Assembly (NCBI RefSeq): GCF_000499205.1
Contig: NZ_AWUK01000057.1
Location: forward strand, 1-40,745
Reading direction: 5' to 3'
DNA from: Paenibacillus sp. MAEPY2
GTDB lineage: Bacteria; Bacillota; Bacilli; Paenibacillales; Paenibacillaceae
Length of the DNA: 40,745 bases
Shown: positions 15,745 to 25,096 of the stretch, one piece after another
Layout of the letters: the number at the start of each line of letters is the position of its first letter
Position numbering within the stretch: the first letter of the stretch is position 1
The notes under the pieces: model-generated
Databases searched by the model: none
The model's input: only the letters and a program-made list of their open reading frames with translations
What the model was told of the DNA's origin: nothing
Program-made: the position numbers and the translations under genes

Positions 15745-17478
15745 TTACACTCCTGATACTCCGATCATTTGCCGCTCAATCATCTTCATTTCATAAAAAT
15801 AGCCTTTTCGCTCCATTAACTCCCCATAGGAGCCTGCCTCCACTACCCTTCCCTGTTCCATGACCACAATCCGATCCATCTCTTCCAGACCCGTAAGGCG
15901 ATGACAGATCATTAGAAGCGTATCCTCTGCCGCTTGTGCATAGAGGTGTTTCATCACACGTTCTTCTGTAACATAATCCAGTGAGGAAGTAGGTTCGTCG
16001 AGAAGCCACAACCGTCCCTTGCGAAGCATCGCCCGTGCCAGAGCCAGCCTCTGCTTCTCGCCGTCCGACAGGTTTTCCCCTTTTTCATAGACTACATCGG
16101 TCAATGATGTATTGGGTAGCTGTACTTTTTCTAACACATCTACCAGTTGTTCATCCGAATGTTCTTCATCGCTCAACAGCAGGTTATCCCGGATCGTTCC
16201 CCTGAAGAAATGACTTTGCTGCAGCACGACATTAGCCCATTGCCAAATGCTTGTCTCATCCAGTTCATTCACCGAAATGTCGTTTAAACGGATCTCCCCG
16301 GTCGTGGGTGTTCGCAGTTTAAGCAGTAATTCAATAATCGTTGATTTTCCTGATCCGCTCGGTCCGACAATTGCCGTTTTGGAGCCCGGTAAAATATGCA
16401 GCGAAATGTCCTTTAGTGCCGGTCTCCACTCCCCTTCGTATTGAAACGTAACACTGGAGAGCTCAAGCGATACCGCCTGATTACCAGATAACGCTCCGTC
16501 GGGCTGCCCAGACTCAGACTGTACATCAGAGGTCTGTATGGTTTCCGTCAGTCTTTTCGCAGCATGTTCGCTATCCTGCTTATAATAGGGTAATGTAGCC
16601 ATTGCTGCAGCTTCTTCGAAAACGGTTAGTGAGGCCATAACCAGCATTGCAAGAAACACGCCAGCTAGCGCTCCGTCAATAATAAGATAGGCTCCAAGCG
16701 TCAACACGCCCCAGGAAATAAGAAACGTAACCAATGTGTGCATGGATTGCCCGCGCAGCAAGTGTCCGGCAGCCCGCTGCTGCTGAACCGTCAACGCCGC
16801 AGAAGCCTGCTGAAGCTGTTGCTCCCGCTGTGCCAGTTGTCCGTACACTTTCAAATCCCGAAATCCATACAATACTTCGGTGACTTCCGTGGAAAGCAGC
16901 GCCCGTTGCTCGCGAACACGTCCATGTATTTTCCGCTGCCCAAGCAAAACCACTCCCGGTACAACCAATGCCGTTGTGAGCATGCCTAATACAAACAGAC
17001 CCGCAATCCAGAATGAAAAGACTGAAGTAAACAACACCGTAGCCAAAAAGACCATGACCACAATGATCGGTGGATAAGCAACACGCAAAAAATAATGCTG
17101 TAGACTCTCCACATCCCCAACGATTCGGGCAAGCAAATCCCCGCTTCTCTTTTTGTTCAATATACCCGGCGTTAAAGGAATGAGTCGGGCAAAGAAGGAT
17201 GTACGCAAACGGCTAAGCATGGAGAACGTTGCCCTGTGGGAATACAAGCGCTCCCCGTAACGACTCGCCGCCCGAAGCAGGCCAAGCAGCTTGACCATTG
17301 AGGTGAGTACAATTAAGGTGTAGAGCGGTGGAGCAAAGACTGTTTGCGAAATCAAATACCCACTCGCGGAAAAGAGGGCCACTCCTGCTATGCCGGCAAT
17401 AAACCCAGCTAGAATCGAAAGGATAATATCCTTTCGCTCCTGAATCAATGCTTTGGATAAAATCGCTAGCTCGTTCAT
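15745..17478 (-). CDS. cydC: thiol reductant ABC exporter subunit CydC
   Basis: This 577-residue half-transporter has about six transmembrane helices (residues 15-290) and an ATPase domain with Walker A GPSGSGKST, signature LSDGEKQRLALARAM and Walker B LWLLDEPTSSLD. With CydD it forms the heterodimer that is needed for cytochrome bd assembly and is linked to export of cysteine/glutathione or haem-related function. It overlaps cydD by four bases (ATGA). In B. subtilis naming this last gene is called cydD, while the E. coli-style name is cydC. Confidence 0.9.
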   Translation of the reverse strand: MNELAILSKALIQERKDIILSILAGFIAGIAGVALFSASGYLISQTVFAPPLYTLIVLTSMVKLLGLLRAASRYGERLYSHRATFSMLSRLRTSFFARLIPLTPGILNKKRSGDLLARIVGDVESLQHYFLRVAYPPIIVVMVFLATVLFTSVFSFWIAGLFVLGMLTTALVVPGVVLLGQRKIHGRVREQRALLSTEVTEVLYGFRDLKVYGQLAQREQQLQQASAALTVQQQRAAGHLLRGQSMHTLVTFLISWGVLTLGAYLIIDGALAGVFLAMLVMASLTVFEEAAAMATLPYYKQDSEHAAKRLTETIQTSDVQSESGQPDGALSGNQAVSLELSSVTFQYEGEWRPALKDISLHILPGSKTAIVGPSGSGKSTIIELLLKLRTPTTGEIRLNDISVNELDETSIWQWANVVLQQSHFFRGTIRDNLLLSDEEHSDEQLVDVLEKVQLPNTSLTDVVYEKGENLSDGEKQRLALARAMLRKGRLWLLDEPTSSLDYVTEERVMKHLYAQAAEDTLLMICHRLTGLEEMDRIVVMEQGRVVEAGSYGELMERKGYFYEMKMIERQMIGVSGV

Positions 17479-19313
17479 GCTAAGCCCCCTTTTCGTTGAA
17501 CATCAATCATCTCCGCATACGCTGGCAGGCGCTTCAGAAGCTCTTCATGGCGTCCCGTATCCATTAAGACACCGTGGTCCATAAACAATATGCGGTCAGC
17601 ATGTTGAATGGTATATAGCCGATGAGCCACCGTAATCATCGTCGCCCTTTTTGCCAATGCGGCAATGGAGCGTTGCAGGATCTGCTCTGTGTGCAGATCC
17701 AGACCCACCGTGGGTTCATCAAACAATATGATGGAAGGCCGCTTCAAAAAAGCACGTGCCAAGGCAAGTCGCTGTTTTTCCCCACCAGACAGACCTCGGC
17801 CACCTTCACCAACCAAGGTGTCAAAGCCCTGCTCCAATTGAGCAGCCACTGCGGCAAGCCCGGCATCCTCTGCAGCCTGCTCAATTTCAGTTCTGGACAC
17901 GTTCCGACCTGCACCAATCGCAATGTTCTCCGCAAATGTACCTGCAAAAATATACGGATGCTGTGTAATGTAGCTGACCTGTTCGAACCATGCAGCCTCA
18001 TCATACTCGGATAGCGGTTGTCCATTGACCAGAACCTCTCCTGATGCTGGTTTCAGCAAACCCGCAATGAGATGCAGTAATGTCGTTTTCCCTGAACCGC
18101 TTTTGCCGACAATGGCAATATGTTCTCCCGGCTCAAGCTTGACCCGGCCAGTTTCAAGCTCAAATGATTCTGGCGCGTATCGAAATCGGAGATGGTCCAA
18201 TATCATGGATGGTGGCATGGAACTGTCATTGGAAATGTCCATTTGCAATGTCCCTATCCCGTTCTCCCTTTCCATCCGATCCATGCTGTCGACCTCGTCG
18301 ATTCCATCGGATGTGCCTGCTCCTCCTTTTCCATCTATTGACTTGCTCTCTCCAGCCGTTGTCTCGAGCATCTGCTCTACCTTACGAACCGCTCCCATAC
18401 TTGTTCGCCCGCTATGAAAGGCGGTTCCCGTATTTTTCAACAGACTGTAAAATTCGGGAACGAGCAGCAACACGAGAAACGCGGTATGGAACGACATCGA
18501 TTTAAATACAAGCAGCTGGATTGCCAGTTCGAGAGCAACGATACCGATACTTAGCATAACGATCGATTCCAGCATAAAGGTATTTGTAAATGCAATCCGC
18601 AAAATGGCCATCGTAGCATCACGATAATCCAGACTGCTGCGTTCAATTTTCTTCTGCTGGCGATGTGCCCGTCCGAATATCTTCAACGTAACCAGCCCTT
18701 GAAGTGAATCCAGGAATGTACCGGAGAACTCGGCCAGCTGCGCATATTTTTCCTCTGATTTGTTTTTCGTTTTTATTCCCACCAAAATCATGAACAAGGG
18801 AATAAACGGGGCCGTAAACAGCATAATGAAGCCTGAATTGGCATGCTGCATAAACGTTACAATTAAAATCAGAATCGGAATGATGGCAGCCTCCATCATA
18901 CGCGGCATATACAGACTGAAATAACTGTCAGCCTCATCCACAGCATCTAGAGCAACACTGACCTTTCCCCCTGTTTGCCCACGAAGGGTTGATGGCATCG
19001 ACGCATGGGTCAAATGTTGCAGCACGGCTGCCCGCATATTCGTCTTGGCACTGGCAGCCATATGCAAACCAACCTTCCCGTTCCCATAAGACAACCCTGT
19101 GCGTACGACCATGGCAGCTAGAAGCAACCCGAGCAGCATGACAACCGACGAGAGGGAAGCTTTCTCCACGAAAATCCGTTGAACTGCTTCAGCAAGCAGT
19201 GCGGCCTGACTCACAATGGCTATACCGAGTGCGAGTGAAATAACAGCCATGAGCACGAGACGTTTTCGCTGGCCAGACATTTGTTGAGCAAGCAGACTTG
19301 TTTTCCTCTTCAT
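17475..19313 (-). CDS. cydD: thiol reductant ABC exporter subunit CydD
   Basis: This 612-residue partner of CydC has six transmembrane helices, then Walker A GKSGSGKTT, signature LSGGEKQRLALARAF and Walker B IILFDEPTVGLD. The linker between membrane and ATPase domains (about residues 335-375) is unusually long and low in complexity, rich in Gly, Asp, Glu, Met and Ser. An AAAGGAGGAG binding site lies seven bases before the ATG. It follows cydB after 69 bases. B. subtilis calls this position cydC. Confidence 0.9.
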   Translation of the reverse strand: MKRKTSLLAQQMSGQRKRLVLMAVISLALGIAIVSQAALLAEAVQRIFVEKASLSSVVMLLGLLLAAMVVRTGLSYGNGKVGLHMAASAKTNMRAAVLQHLTHASMPSTLRGQTGGKVSVALDAVDEADSYFSLYMPRMMEAAIIPILILIVTFMQHANSGFIMLFTAPFIPLFMILVGIKTKNKSEEKYAQLAEFSGTFLDSLQGLVTLKIFGRAHRQQKKIERSSLDYRDATMAILRIAFTNTFMLESIVMLSIGIVALELAIQLLVFKSMSFHTAFLVLLLVPEFYSLLKNTGTAFHSGRTSMGAVRKVEQMLETTAGESKSIDGKGGAGTSDGIDEVDSMDRMERENGIGTLQMDISNDSSMPPSMILDHLRFRYAPESFELETGRVKLEPGEHIAIVGKSGSGKTTLLHLIAGLLKPASGEVLVNGQPLSEYDEAAWFEQVSYITQHPYIFAGTFAENIAIGAGRNVSRTEIEQAAEDAGLAAVAAQLEQGFDTLVGEGGRGLSGGEKQRLALARAFLKRPSIILFDEPTVGLDLHTEQILQRSIAALAKRATMITVAHRLYTIQHADRILFMDHGVLMDTGRHEELLKRLPAYAEMIDVQRKGGLA

Positions 19314-19382
19314 GCAAACGCTCCTCCTTTCTATGAACCTATGAGGCAGGCTACTCCCTCACTTTGCATAAATAAATTCACT

Positions 19383-20399
19383 CTATTTTTTTCCCTTTAC
19401 ATAGTCCGCATCAAACAGAAACAGTCTGAAGACCAGGATCAGGGAAGGAATTAACATACACATGCCACCGATAAACACAACAACCAGTGCAAAGCCCATC
19501 GCTGGTGAGGTGACGCTGTTTTGAATCGTAATGTACGGATCGAGGATATAAGGATATTGACCAATTCCGTAAGCGAAAAAGGCACAGAAAAATTGCAGCA
19601 TGATACATATAAACGCTAATCCGTAACGGCGTCCGTTGTATAACAGCCACATCGCAATCATGAAAAATGCAACGGAAAGCGCAAGCAGCCACCATAAATC
19701 CATCATATTTTGAAAATGTCGCTCATTGTGCTGTCCCAAATATATAAATGCAGTCAGTGCGATAATAATCGTCGGTGTACTCCAAAACAGGGCATAGTTC
19801 CGCACCAGCTTCAACGCAGAGTGATCCTCTGCCCGAGATGCATAAAAGGCCAAAAATGAGCTGCTTATGAACAAAACGGACACTATCGCCAGTCCAACGA
19901 TGCTCCATGATAACGGATTGGTAAACAGCGTCCAGTAATCCAGAGAAACTGTCGAACCCTCCTTCACGATAAAGCCGCCTTCAGACAGTGTTAGCGCCAC
20001 TGACAACGAAGCAGGAATAAGCAGACCTGACGCCCCGTATAGAAACAGATACACGATATTAGTTTTGGAGCCATAGTTCTCAAAGGCATAAAACGAACCA
20101 CGAATGGCGAGCAAAATGACCGCAATGCTTCCCGGTACGAGCAGTGCTGACCCGTAATAATAAGCCGTGTCCGGAAAGAATCCAACGATTCCAATATAGA
20201 AAAAAACAAAAAATACATTCGTAATCTCCCATACCGGGGATAAATAACGGGAGATCAGACGATTAATCAGATGATCCTGTTTCGTCAAGCGTGCATAAAA
20301 GGCAAAGAAGCCCGCCCCGAAATCAATGGAGGCTACAATTAAATAGCCATACAAGAACAGCCAGAGCACCGAGATGCCAATCAACTCGTAACTCATCAT
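19383..20399 (-). CDS. cydB: cytochrome bd ubiquinol oxidase subunit II
   Basis: This 338-residue integral membrane protein has eight or nine helices. It opens with VLWLFLYGYLIVASIDFGAGFF, the conserved CydB start containing the Asp of helix 1. It pairs with CydA in the high-affinity bd oxidase, which reduces oxygen to water at low oxygen. The ATG overlaps the cydA stop as ATGA, so the two are translationally coupled. Confidence 0.95.
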   Translation of the reverse strand: MMSYELIGISVLWLFLYGYLIVASIDFGAGFFAFYARLTKQDHLINRLISRYLSPVWEITNVFFVFFYIGIVGFFPDTAYYYGSALLVPGSIAVILLAIRGSFYAFENYGSKTNIVYLFLYGASGLLIPASLSVALTLSEGGFIVKEGSTVSLDYWTLFTNPLSWSIVGLAIVSVLFISSSFLAFYASRAEDHSALKLVRNYALFWSTPTIIIALTAFIYLGQHNERHFQNMMDLWWLLALSVAFFMIAMWLLYNGRRYGLAFICIMLQFFCAFFAYGIGQYPYILDPYITIQNSVTSPAMGFALVVVFIGGMCMLIPSLILVFRLFLFDADYVKGKK

Positions 20400-21772
20400 G
20401 CATCTTCACCCTTTTCTGTAGTCGGATTGCTCTTCTCCTTCTCCTTTTCCCTCATCCATTTCTCCATCTCGACTTCTGCCGGATTATTGTTGAACAAACG
20501 TCTTAGCACAAGAACACACATGACTCCCAGAACGATGTAGAGAAGCAGGAAGAAGAAAAAGATCATTCTTATGTTGGGTGATGAAGTGGCGGCTTCCTCT
20601 ACACGCATATATCCCCGGATAATCCACGGCTGTCGTCCAAGTTCAGCATAGAACCAGCCCAGCTCAACCCCGAGAAAAGCCATTGGTGCGCCCAGGGCAA
20701 TGATTCCAAGTAGCCACTTGTTCAGTTCATTGCGCTTTTTCCAGAACACAAACAGGAAATACAGAACCGAGATCGCCAGCAGAGTAAATCCGATTCCAGC
20801 CATCAAATCAAATAAGTAGTGAACGAGCAGCGGCGGCCATTCGTCCTTCGGAAACTCCTCCAGTCCAGTTACCTCGGCATTAAAGTCACTAAAGGCCAGG
20901 AAGCTGAGCAGTTTTGGCAGGTGAAGAGCTCCTATAATTTCATGCTCTGCATTCAGCCAGCCTAATAAAATCAAATCCGCGCCACTTTCCGTCTCAAAAT
21001 GCCATTCTGCCGCAGCAAGCTTCTCCGGCTGATGCTCTGCCAAGAACTTGGCGGACACATCTCCGGCTAACGTGTTCAGCACGCCAAACAGCAGCACCAC
21101 CGCCATCATGAGGTTCAAGGCTTTTTTGTGGTATGCGGATACCCCTTTTCTCAGCATTGCAAAGGCTGCAATTCCGGCTAACAGGGCAGCTCCTGTCAAA
21201 TAGGCCGAGCTTAATACATGGAACACCTTGGAGAACGTCGCCGTATTCAGCATCGCCTGTATCGGGTCAACCGCTGTGAACTGGCCTGCCTCCATGACAA
21301 AGCCCCCAGGCTGGTTCATGAAGCCGTTCACCGTCGTAATAAAGACGGCAGACATACCTGCCCCGGCAACAATCGGAATCGTCAGCAGCCAGTGAATGTA
21401 CGGATTTTTGAATCGATCCCACGTATACAAATAAATGCCCAAGAAGATCGCTTCAAAAAAGAACGCGAACACTTCCATAAATAGCGGAAGTGCAATGACG
21501 TTCCCTGCCAATTTCATAAAATTCGGCCATACCAGGGCCAGTTGCAGTGATATCGCTGTACCGGTCACAACACCTACCGCCACAGAAATGACAAACCCTC
21601 GTGACCACCTCTTCGCCATTAGTGTGTAGTGAGGATCTTTTTTACGGATCCCCATGAACTCTGCAATAGCGATCATTAGGGGCACACCGACTCCAAGTGT
21701 CGCAAAAATAACGTGGAACCCTAGCGTCATGCCTGTCACCAGCTTGCTCCACATCACCGTATCAATTCCCAT
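20396..21772 (-). CDS. cydA: cytochrome bd ubiquinol oxidase subunit I
   Basis: This 458-residue subunit binds haems b558, b595 and d. The haem ligand His near residue 20 is in MTLGFHVIFATLGVG. A second His appears in KVFHVLSSAYLTGA near residue 185, where b558 His186 of E. coli lies. The protein is shorter than E. coli CydA, as expected for the short-Q-loop form of Firmicutes. AAGGAGG lies nine bases before the ATG. It is the first gene of cydABDC, with a long leader of about 320 bases back to the promoter candidate at 22091-22118. Confidence 0.95.
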   Translation of the reverse strand: MGIDTVMWSKLVTGMTLGFHVIFATLGVGVPLMIAIAEFMGIRKKDPHYTLMAKRWSRGFVISVAVGVVTGTAISLQLALVWPNFMKLAGNVIALPLFMEVFAFFFEAIFLGIYLYTWDRFKNPYIHWLLTIPIVAGAGMSAVFITTVNGFMNQPGGFVMEAGQFTAVDPIQAMLNTATFSKVFHVLSSAYLTGAALLAGIAAFAMLRKGVSAYHKKALNLMMAVVLLFGVLNTLAGDVSAKFLAEHQPEKLAAAEWHFETESGADLILLGWLNAEHEIIGALHLPKLLSFLAFSDFNAEVTGLEEFPKDEWPPLLVHYLFDLMAGIGFTLLAISVLYFLFVFWKKRNELNKWLLGIIALGAPMAFLGVELGWFYAELGRQPWIIRGYMRVEEAATSSPNIRMIFFFFLLLYIVLGVMCVLVLRRLFNNNPAEVEMEKWMREKEKEKSNPTTEKGEDA

Positions 21773-21944
21773 TCTTTACTGCCTCCTTTCAAACTCTGTT
21801 CGATTTTTGCAATGATTTGATGCTTTGAATCATTAGGTCAGTCAGCCCTTGAACTACTTTCAATATCAGGATTGGGCGGCTACGCCATTGGTTCAGAGTT
21901 AGTTATAAAGCGCTCCTTCAATGTTGTATGTAGAAAGAGAATTT

Positions 21945-22118
21945 TTTCACAAAGTCAGAGACGAGGGAGTCTTTGCCCAACCATCATTACATGCTGCCAA
22001 GCTTTATTACTGGATAAGCATCCGTTAGCGAGCCTGTTTTTCCTGAGAATACAAGGCCAAAGTTCTGAACGAGACCTAATAGTTAAAATTATTATATCTT
22101 TGTGAATGAGCAATTCAA
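21945..22118 (-). promoter_or_regulatory. candidate cydA promoter and redox-regulator sites
   Basis: On the minus strand TTGAAT (22113-22118), 16 bases and a perfect TATAAT (22091-22096) make a plausible promoter. The spacer holds TTTGTGAAT on the opposite strand (22099-22107), and a related CTTTGTGAAA lies downstream at 21945-21954. TTGTGAA is half of the Rex operator, and the nine-base form resembles the motif I recall for ResD. No full Rex palindrome is present. The rest of the 605-base gap 21773-22377 holds only the cydA leader and a terminator; the short plus-strand frames there lack ribosome binding sites. Confidence 0.4.
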
Positions 22119-22322
22119 TCACTGACACGTCTTCGTCCCTAAATGTTCAAGAAAGGATCAACTCTTTCCGACAACTCGGTGAAAAGAGTAAAAAGTACCC
22201 AAAGGGGCTATTGATTCATTGGGCAGAACCGTGGTATTACATTTCATTTCCACTATGGGTGAAAGGTGTTTTCGAAACCCAACCGTTTGCAGTTGTTCTG
22301 GCTCTTGTAGCTTACAAAAAAA

Positions 22323-22359
22323 AACAAAAGAAGCCGCTCATATAGCGGCTTCTTTTGTT
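22323..22359. terminator. rho-independent terminator of the nos-tlpA operon
   Basis: A perfect 16-bp stem (22323-22338 with 22344-22359) with a 5-base loop starts 18 bases after the tlpA-like stop. A run of A on the plus strand gives a T tract for minus-strand transcription. Confidence 0.9.
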
Positions 22360-22377
22360 CTTAAATCTTGCAAGGCT

Positions 22378-22959
22378 TCAATTCTTTTGTTGGACGGTGT
22401 TCTCCAGCCATTGCTGCAAGGGAATATCCTTGGTCAACTCACCGAGCAGAATGTGACGGAATATGCCTTCCTGATCTATGATCATCGTCGCTGGCAGCCC
22501 GGTGATGCGATACAGACCGGAGACTTTTCCGGTCACATCAATGATTACAGGGAAATCGAATTGCTGTTTATTCATAAATTCACGAATGGTCCCCTTCGCT
22601 TCCCCTACGTTGACAAACAGGGTCTGCACGTCTTCTTGATATGTCTGAGCGATCTGATTAATCATCGGCATCTCCCTCACACAGGGGGTACACCAGGAAG
22701 CCCAAAAGTTAATCATGACAACTTTGCCCCGATAATCGGAGAGCTTCACCTGTTCTCCGGCTGAATTAACGGCAGTGAATTCAGGAGCAATTGCACCGGT
22801 TTCAATAACACCGATTCTCTGGGACTCTGATGATAAATTCCCTTGGTAAATTGCCCACGCGGCTGTCAGCAAAGCAGCGATTCCAATCAGGATTGTGATG
22901 AAACGTCTTATTTTCGCACTGATTCTCACACTCTTTTTTCCCAATTGATTCACCTTCAT
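22378..22959 (-). CDS. TlpA/ResA-like thiol-disulfide oxidoreductase
   Basis: This 193-residue membrane-anchored thioredoxin-fold protein has one N-terminal transmembrane helix (residues 18-38). Its redox site WASWCTPC has cysteines at residues 90 and 93, and the cis-Pro loop is in RITGLPATMIID. It acts outside the membrane, reducing cysteines of cytochrome c apoproteins or of copper sites. It is the last gene of the nosDLFY cluster and overlaps nosF by four bases, so a role in reducing copper-binding thiols is likely here. Confidence 0.85.
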   Translation of the reverse strand: MKVNQLGKKSVRISAKIRRFITILIGIAALLTAAWAIYQGNLSSESQRIGVIETGAIAPEFTAVNSAGEQVKLSDYRGKVVMINFWASWCTPCVREMPMINQIAQTYQEDVQTLFVNVGEAKGTIREFMNKQQFDFPVIIDVTGKVSGLYRITGLPATMIIDQEGIFRHILLGELTKDIPLQQWLENTVQQKN

Positions 22960-23669
22960 TTCAAGCCGAGACTATGATGAAAAGCAGCATGAAGTGACCC
23001 AAACTGTTGACGAAAGTCCTCCGTTGGGCCATCTCCCACATTACGTCCATGGTTCATAAAAACAATATGATCTGCAACATCATCTGCAATCTCAAGCTGA
23101 TGGGTGGAGAACACAACCATATGTCCCTCCTCCTTGATTTGTTTAATGAGATTTGCAAATTCCTGCATCCAGAAGGGGTCCAGTCCATTCGTCGGCTCAT
23201 CCATGATTAGCAGCGGGGGCTTGGCCAACAGAGCCTGGGCAAATAACACACGCTGCCGCATGCCTTTGGAAAAGGTCGTGACCCGCTTGTTTTTTTGCTC
23301 GGCCAAGCCTACCAGGGTTAGCACTTCCGATACTCGCTCTTTGGGGACCTTTCTTAGCGCCGCCCAGAACCGGAGCACTTCCTCTGCGGTCAGACCCTGA
23401 TTGAAATGATAATCATCCGGCATATATCCGATCTGTTCCGAATACCGCTTTCGTTCTTTGGACCAGCGCATTTTGTTTACAATGATTTCACCCGAGGTAG
23501 GTTGAAGAATACCTGCCATCATACGCAGCACAGTACTCTTTCCGGCCCCATTTCCTCCACATAAGGCAAGCACATGACCAGAAGAAACGCGAAAGGATAT
23601 ATCTTCAACAATCTGTTGTTTTTTGATGGATTTGCACAGTCCAACAATCTCTGCTTCCACGTTATCCAT
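22956..23669 (-). CDS. nosF: NosF-like ABC transporter ATP-binding protein
   Basis: This 237-residue ABC ATPase has Walker A GGNGAGKST, a signature of the form FSKGMRQRV (typical of the NosF/CcmA branch rather than LSGGQ) and Walker B LLIMDEPTNGLD. It should power the NosY permease. It overlaps nosY by eight bases and tlpA by four. In nitrous oxide reducers NosDFY helps assemble the copper centre of NosZ. Confidence 0.85.
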   Translation of the reverse strand: MDNVEAEIVGLCKSIKKQQIVEDISFRVSSGHVLALCGGNGAGKSTVLRMMAGILQPTSGEIIVNKMRWSKERKRYSEQIGYMPDDYHFNQGLTAEEVLRFWAALRKVPKERVSEVLTLVGLAEQKNKRVTTFSKGMRQRVLFAQALLAKPPLLIMDEPTNGLDPFWMQEFANLIKQIKEEGHMVVFSTHQLEIADDVADHIVFMNHGRNVGDGPTEDFRQQFGSLHAAFHHSLGLK

Positions 23670-24486
23670 GAGAACGCCCCCTCTCCCAGATCCCGTAGAC
23701 TGCTACGATAGAACATGCAATCCACAGCAGGCACATCCCCGTAAAAATCCAGCTTCCGCTGGATGGTTGTACCCAATCAACCCACTGATAATATTCAGGA
23801 CCCAGTATGGAGCCGCCGCCAAGTTTGATCACAACAAACAAACGTACCAGCTCAGCCGGATTGATAACGGTTAGAACGGTGAGTAAGGGTTTTACCCACT
23901 GATAAGGCATGAGTCCCAGTACGGAGATTAGAAACGTCGGCCATCCGATCACAGCGAAAAACCAAACGGATACGGATATCGTTAACGCTTGCCACCGATT
24001 TTTGGATAACGAACCGATGAACAATGCAATCGTCAGAAATAGCAGCACCAGTCCGCAGGAGAATACCAGAAACAAAAGGTACGTCATCACATCTAAAGGG
24101 CTGCCCACCCATCCACTAAGAAGTCCCATCAATCCATATCCGAATGTAACTATAGTCATTAATACAACCGAGAGACCCAGATATTTTCCAACGATAAAAG
24201 ACATCGTGCCGATGGGGTATGTGGACAACAGCTGCCAGCTGCCCTCTTCCTTTTCAGAAGTCAACGAGAACGAACCCAGAAAGAGAGTCATCAGCGGCAA
24301 AAGATAAAGAATAAGATTTAACATGGAACCTGTCGTGCCAGAGTATCCTTCTATAAAATTCTGAGAGTTAATGATCAGCAAACTCAGGCTAAATACGCAG
24401 AAAAGAATCAAAAATGAATAGGCCCAAGGATTGCGAAACCCCATTTTCATTTCTCGTCGAACGACTTGCAACATATCTCCCATCAT
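23662..24486 (-). CDS. nosY: NosY-like ABC-2 permease
   Basis: This 274-residue protein has six hydrophobic helices and the ABC-2 pattern. Its N terminus is VVRREMKMGFRNPWAY, and SFSLTSEKEEGSWQLLSTYPI lies before helix 3, both typical of NosY. It forms the channel for NosF and interacts with NosD outside the membrane. The start has only a weak ribosome binding site; it lies 22 bases after nosL. Confidence 0.85.
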   Translation of the reverse strand: MMGDMLQVVRREMKMGFRNPWAYSFLILFCVFSLSLLIINSQNFIEGYSGTTGSMLNLILYLLPLMTLFLGSFSLTSEKEEGSWQLLSTYPIGTMSFIVGKYLGLSVVLMTIVTFGYGLMGLLSGWVGSPLDVMTYLLFLVFSCGLVLLFLTIALFIGSLSKNRWQALTISVSVWFFAVIGWPTFLISVLGLMPYQWVKPLLTVLTVINPAELVRLFVVIKLGGGSILGPEYYQWVDWVQPSSGSWIFTGMCLLWIACSIVAVYGIWERGRSHG

Positions 24487-24508
24487 GGATCACCATCTTT
24501 ATTAGCCA

Positions 24509-25096
24509 TTACTTGTGGCCTGAATCTTCCGTGGATTCGCTCTCTTCATGTGTACCTTCATGCATGCCTTCACCCATTCCCTCTACGGAATGGCCATGCT
24601 CACCCATCATATCCATCATCTCTGTGTTTTGTTTCCAGTCGTGGGAGGCGAGGTCTTCAGCGGTCATGATCGTTCCCACACCCTGCTCAGTAACAAAAGC
24701 TTCGGCAGATTGTTTATCCTTAAAATTCAGGATGCCATAGGCCATGGGTGTACGCAGTGAAGCATCGTATACATAAGTAGCTTTGCTGTATTCAATCCAT
24801 TCCTTGTCATTATAGTCACGAACAAAATCCATCCCAATGTTCTCTGTTCCGTTCTCTTCTTTCCACTGCTGCATGCAACCGATGTCATCAAATTTATAAT
24901 TTTTACCGTCTTTCGTGGTAAGCTGCGTGGCATAGGCATCATCCTTCACCTGCATTTTGCAAATGGCACAGATATCCACGTCTTCATTAATGGGCATCGC
25001 CTCGTATTTTTTTCCGCAAGCTGTTAATAACAGCACCCCAAAGAGAAGCACCATGACTGCTTTCAAACTTGTTTTTGTTTTCGCTCTCATTTTCAT
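24509..25096 (-). CDS. nosL: NosL-like copper-chaperone lipoprotein
   Basis: This 195-residue lipoprotein has a signal peptide ending in the lipobox LLTAC (Cys27). The NosL core follows: DICAICKMQVKDDAYATQL, then KFDDIGCMQQW with its conserved Cys and Met. NosL binds Cu(I) and delivers it to NosZ. The C-terminal 36 residues form an extra tail rich in Met, His, Glu and Gly (MMDMMGEHGH and onward), which looks like an additional metal-binding segment. The start at 25096 overlaps the nosD stop (ATGA), with GGGGGG nine bases upstream. Confidence 0.85.
   Translation of the reverse strand: MKMRAKTKTSLKAVMVLLFGVLLLTACGKKYEAMPINEDVDICAICKMQVKDDAYATQLTTKDGKNYKFDDIGCMQQWKEENGTENIGMDFVRDYNDKEWIEYSKATYVYDASLRTPMAYGILNFKDKQSAEAFVTEQGVGTIMTAEDLASHDWKQNTEMMDMMGEHGHSVEGMGEGMHEGTHEESESTEDSGHK

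Noticed and set aside
21946..22106. Full Rex operator at cydA
   Set aside because: Only TTGTGAA half-sites are present; the second halves do not match, so no complete operator is claimed.
21872..22345. Two consecutive plus-strand frames upstream of cydA
   Set aside because: Neither has a ribosome binding site, the second runs into the terminator stem, and they overlap the likely cydA leader.
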